From contig NZ_CP020083.1 in assembly GCF_003431825.1 (NCBI RefSeq), positions 3,324,501-3,388,500 of the forward strand: a DNA stretch of 64,000 nucleotides. The letters are read 5' to 3'. The DNA is from Blastomonas fulva (GTDB lineage Bacteria > Pseudomonadota > Alphaproteobacteria > Sphingomonadales > Sphingomonadaceae). A model generated the notes under the pieces. It did no database searches, was not told the DNA's origin, and saw nothing but the letters and a program-made list of their open reading frames with translations. The position numbers and the translations under genes are program-made. How positions within the stretch are numbered: the stretch's first letter is position 1; each line of letters begins with the position of its first letter. Below are positions 61,838 through 64,000 of the stretch, piece after piece.

Positions 61838-62698
61838 ATGACCGTCCAGTCGGTCCTGCCCGTCGGCGCGATGCTGGGCGAAGGGCCGGTCTGGACCGGC
61901 GATGCGCTGTGGTTCGTCGACATCAAGGGACGGGCCGTCCATCGCTTCGACCCTGGAGATGGCTCCAGCCAGGCATGGTCCGCGCCTGATCAGGTCGGCT
62001 GGGTGTTGCCTGCCGAGGCGGGCGACATGATCGCCGGGGTCAAGACCGGGTTGCACCGCTTCGATCCTGTCACCGGCAGCTTCGCGCTGCTGCACGATCC
62101 CGAGCCGGATTATCCCGGCAACCGGCTGAACGATGCCGCCACCGACCGCACCGGGCGGCTGTGGTTCGGAAGCATGGATGATGGCGAGGCGGCGATGACC
62201 GGGCGGCTGTATCGCTGCGACGGCGGCGCGTGCCGCGACACGCGCCTGCCCCCGGTTGCGATCACCAACGGCCCAGCGATCAGCGCCGATGGCCGCACGC
62301 TGTATCACACCGACACGCTGGGCAAGACCATCTGGCGCGTCGCAATTGCGGACGATGGCGCGCTGGGCGCACCCGAACGCCATATCGTGGTCGGCAAAGC
62401 TGAGGGCTATCCCGATGGATCGGTGATCGATGCCGAGGGCTGTCTGTGGGTTGCGTTCTACGGCGGATGGGGCGTGCGGCGGTACGATCCTTCGGGCCGG
62501 ATGATGCGTTTTGTGCGCTTTCCGGTGGCCAATGTCACCAAGATCGCGTTTGGCGGAGCGAACCTGACAACGGCTTATGCAACGAGCGCGCGCAAGGGGT
62601 TGGATAATGCCGCGCTCGAGGCGCAGCCGCTGGCAGGTCATCTGTTCACGTTCGATCCCGGCGTTGCCGGACTGCCGGTAACCCCGGCCAAGATATAA
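61838..62698 (+). CDS. xylC: Xylonolactonase, SMP-30/gluconolactonase family
   Basis: The 286-aa propeller enzyme has the SMP-30 metal-site segments LGEGPVW (Glu), NRLNDAATDRTGRLWFGSMDD (Asn, Asp) and YPDGSVIDAEGCLWVAF (Asp). It opens xylonolactone to xylonate, the second step. The start one base after the xylB stop gives the family length (Caulobacter XylC is ~289). Confidence 0.9.
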   Translation: MTVQSVLPVGAMLGEGPVWTGDALWFVDIKGRAVHRFDPGDGSSQAWSAPDQVGWVLPAEAGDMIAGVKTGLHRFDPVTGSFALLHDPEPDYPGNRLNDAATDRTGRLWFGSMDDGEAAMTGRLYRCDGGACRDTRLPPVAITNGPAISADGRTLYHTDTLGKTIWRVAIADDGALGAPERHIVVGKAEGYPDGSVIDAEGCLWVAFYGGWGVRRYDPSGRMMRFVRFPVANVTKIAFGGANLTTAYATSARKGLDNAALEAQPLAGHLFTFDPGVAGLPVTPAKI

Positions 62699-62724
62699 TG
62701 AGACCATAAAAAGGAGCAGGAGAG

Positions 62725-64000
62725 ATGGCGACGGTGGCAGGGACGGCCGAAGAGCGCGTCAACATGGGGTTTATCGTCGCGATCGTTGCGGTGGCGACGA
62801 TCGGCGGGTTCATGTTCGGCTATGATTCGGGGGTGATCAATGGCACCCAGAAGGGGCTGGAAAGCGCGTTCGACCTAGGCAAATTCGGCATAGGCGTCAA
62901 TGTCGGCGCGATCCTGGTCGGCTCTGCCATCGGCGCCTTTGGCGCAGGACGGATGGCCGACAGCATCGGCAGGCGCGGTGTCATGCTGCTCTCGGCCGCG
63001 CTGTTCCTCGCGAGCGCGCTAATGGCCGGCGCGGCCTCGTCCTCGGTCGTCTTCATCATCGCGCGCATCGTCGGCGGGCTGGGCGTGGGCGCGGCAAGCG
63101 TGATCTCGCCGGTCTATATCTCCGAGGTCACCCCCGCCAATATTCGCGGGCGGCTCTCGAGCATCCAGCAGGTGATGATCATCACCGGGCTGACCGGCGC
63201 GTTCGTCGCCAACTTCGCGCTGGCACGGCTGGCGGGAGGGTCGACCGCCGAATTCTGGATGGGCTATCCCGCCTGGCGCTGGATGTTCTGGCTGCAGGCC
63301 ATCCCCGCCGCAATCTATGGCCTGGCGCTTCTGGTGATCCCCGAAAGCCCGCGTTATCTGGTAGCGCGCGGGCGCGAAGCCGATGCGCACAAGGTGCTGA
63401 CCCGGCTGTTCGGACCGGCAGAGGCCGACCGCAAGGTGGTGGAAATCCGCAACAGCCTGGCCACCGACCAACACCGCGCGCGCCTGTCCGATCTGATCGA
63501 CAAGGCATCGGGCAAGATCCGCCCGATCGTGTGGACCGGCATCGGCCTTGCGGTGTTCCAGCAGGCCGTGGGAATCAACGTGGTGTTCTATTACGGTGCC
63601 GCTTTGTGGGAGGCGGTCGGCTTCTCGGAGGATTATGCGCTGCAGACCAACATCCTGTCGGGCGTGCTTTCGATCGGGGCGTGCCTCGCGACGATGCTGC
63701 TGGTCGACCGGATCGGGCGCAAGCCGCTGCTGCTGTTCGGCTCGGCGGGCATGGCGGTCACGCTCGCAATCGTCGCTTATGCGTTCTCGACTGCGGTCAC
63801 CGCTGCCGACGGTGCGGTCTCGCTGCCCGGCAGCAACGGCCTGATCGCCCTGATCGCCGCCAACCTCTATGTCATCTTCTTCAACCTGAGTTGGGGCCCG
63901 GTGATGTGGGTGATGCTGGGCGAGATGTTTCCGAACCAGATTCGCGGATCTGGCCTCGCGGTGGCCGGCTTTGCACAGTGGATGGCCAATGCCGCGATAT
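62725..64000 (+). CDS. Sugar:proton symporter, MFS sugar-porter family (xylose), truncated by window end
   Basis: 425 codons are visible of an open frame that continues past base 64000. The N-terminus has GGFMFGYDSGVINGTQKGLE (TM1). The sugar-porter motifs GRMADSIGRR, PESPRYLVARGR, the QQAVGINVVFYYG segment of TM7 and DRIGRKPLLL are present; these are the classic XylE/GLUT hallmarks. AGGAG lies 9 bases before the ATG. It is the probable xylose importer of the cluster. Confidence 0.9.
   Translation, partial: MATVAGTAEERVNMGFIVAIVAVATIGGFMFGYDSGVINGTQKGLESAFDLGKFGIGVNVGAILVGSAIGAFGAGRMADSIGRRGVMLLSAALFLASALMAGAASSSVVFIIARIVGGLGVGAASVISPVYISEVTPANIRGRLSSIQQVMIITGLTGAFVANFALARLAGGSTAEFWMGYPAWRWMFWLQAIPAAIYGLALLVIPESPRYLVARGREADAHKVLTRLFGPAEADRKVVEIRNSLATDQHRARLSDLIDKASGKIRPIVWTGIGLAVFQQAVGINVVFYYGAALWEAVGFSEDYALQTNILSGVLSIGACLATMLLVDRIGRKPLLLFGSAGMAVTLAIVAYAFSTAVTAADGAVSLPGSNGLIALIAANLYVIFFNLSWGPVMWVMLGEMFPNQIRGSGLAVAGFAQWMANAAI

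Noticed and set aside
1-64000. Prophage, integron, transposase or CRISPR array
   Set aside because: No integrase, transposase or phage genes and no regularly spaced direct repeats were seen. The tRNA-Val is not flanked by an integrase or a duplicated 3' end.

Overview
The window is a dense, high-GC chromosomal segment of an alphaproteobacterium, most probably of the order Sphingomonadales. Supporting signs are a DivL-type kinase with Tyr in place of the phospho-accepting His, a CpdR-type receiver next to N-formylglutamate amidohydrolase, the alphaproteobacterial form of the LexA box (GAAC-N7-GAAC) in front of uvrA, a Caulobacter-type oxidative xylose cluster, and GC-rich paired-palindrome intergenic repeats. 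I see no rRNA, CRISPR array, prophage or transposase. It looks like core chromosome with several lineage-specific modules.

Layout: 1-4827 (minus) is a tightly overlapping operon, divL > tsaE > amgK > murU > addB (addB cut by the window edge), combining cell-cycle signalling, tRNA modification, peptidoglycan recycling and DNA repair. 5098-11542 holds a giant amidohydrolase/beta-propeller fusion, ahcY with a candidate operator, a peroxiredoxin and folE. 11794-17664 is an RND efflux triad. 17661-24169 is a signalling/morphology block: a membrane-anchored coiled-coil protein, an Hpt-like protein without its His, an unknown membrane protein, a DUF2336 protein and a histidine-kinase-like protein without its His. 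24206-27804 has a small secreted protein and uvrA with its LexA box. 28155-32417 is a type-I-secretion-like triad whose ABC subunit has lost every catalytic ATPase motif. 32746-35871 has an OxyR-like regulator, an unknown gene, a candidate small RNA with its own promoter and terminator, N-formylglutamate amidohydrolase and cpdR.

35977-37880 holds tRNA-Val(GAC) and an arsR-arsC-arsH operon with no efflux pump. 37911-41126 is a MacAB-like operon. 41374-47652 has a small Cys-rich protein, a DHA2 transporter, a PhoX-family Tat lipoprotein, a small exported protein and an M1 peptidase. 47768-52471 has a LuxR-type regulator and the sulfate-activation operon cysD-cysNC-cysQ. 52514-53296 is a Coq4-like protein. 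53393-58036 is a divergent four-gene module: a periplasmic truncated haemoglobin, a DUF3034 outer-membrane protein, a cupredoxin-like protein and a GGDEF-EAL protein. 58158-64000 is a xylose block (GH43, xylX, xylB, xylC and a sugar MFS transporter cut by the window end) with a XylR-like operator.

Two themes stand out. First, degenerate signalling and transport domains recur: DivL with Tyr568, a kinase with Pro247, an Hpt with Leu55, and an ABC subunit without Walker residues. Second, parts of the CtrA/DivL/CpdR network lie together with two sites of the form CTAA-N7-TTAA, one before the DUF2336/pseudokinase pair and one before the DUF3034/haemoglobin pair. The best candidates for undescribed biology are the pseudo-ABC export system, the haemoglobin/cupredoxin/c-di-GMP module, the pseudo-phosphorelay cluster and the small RNA at 34278-34376.
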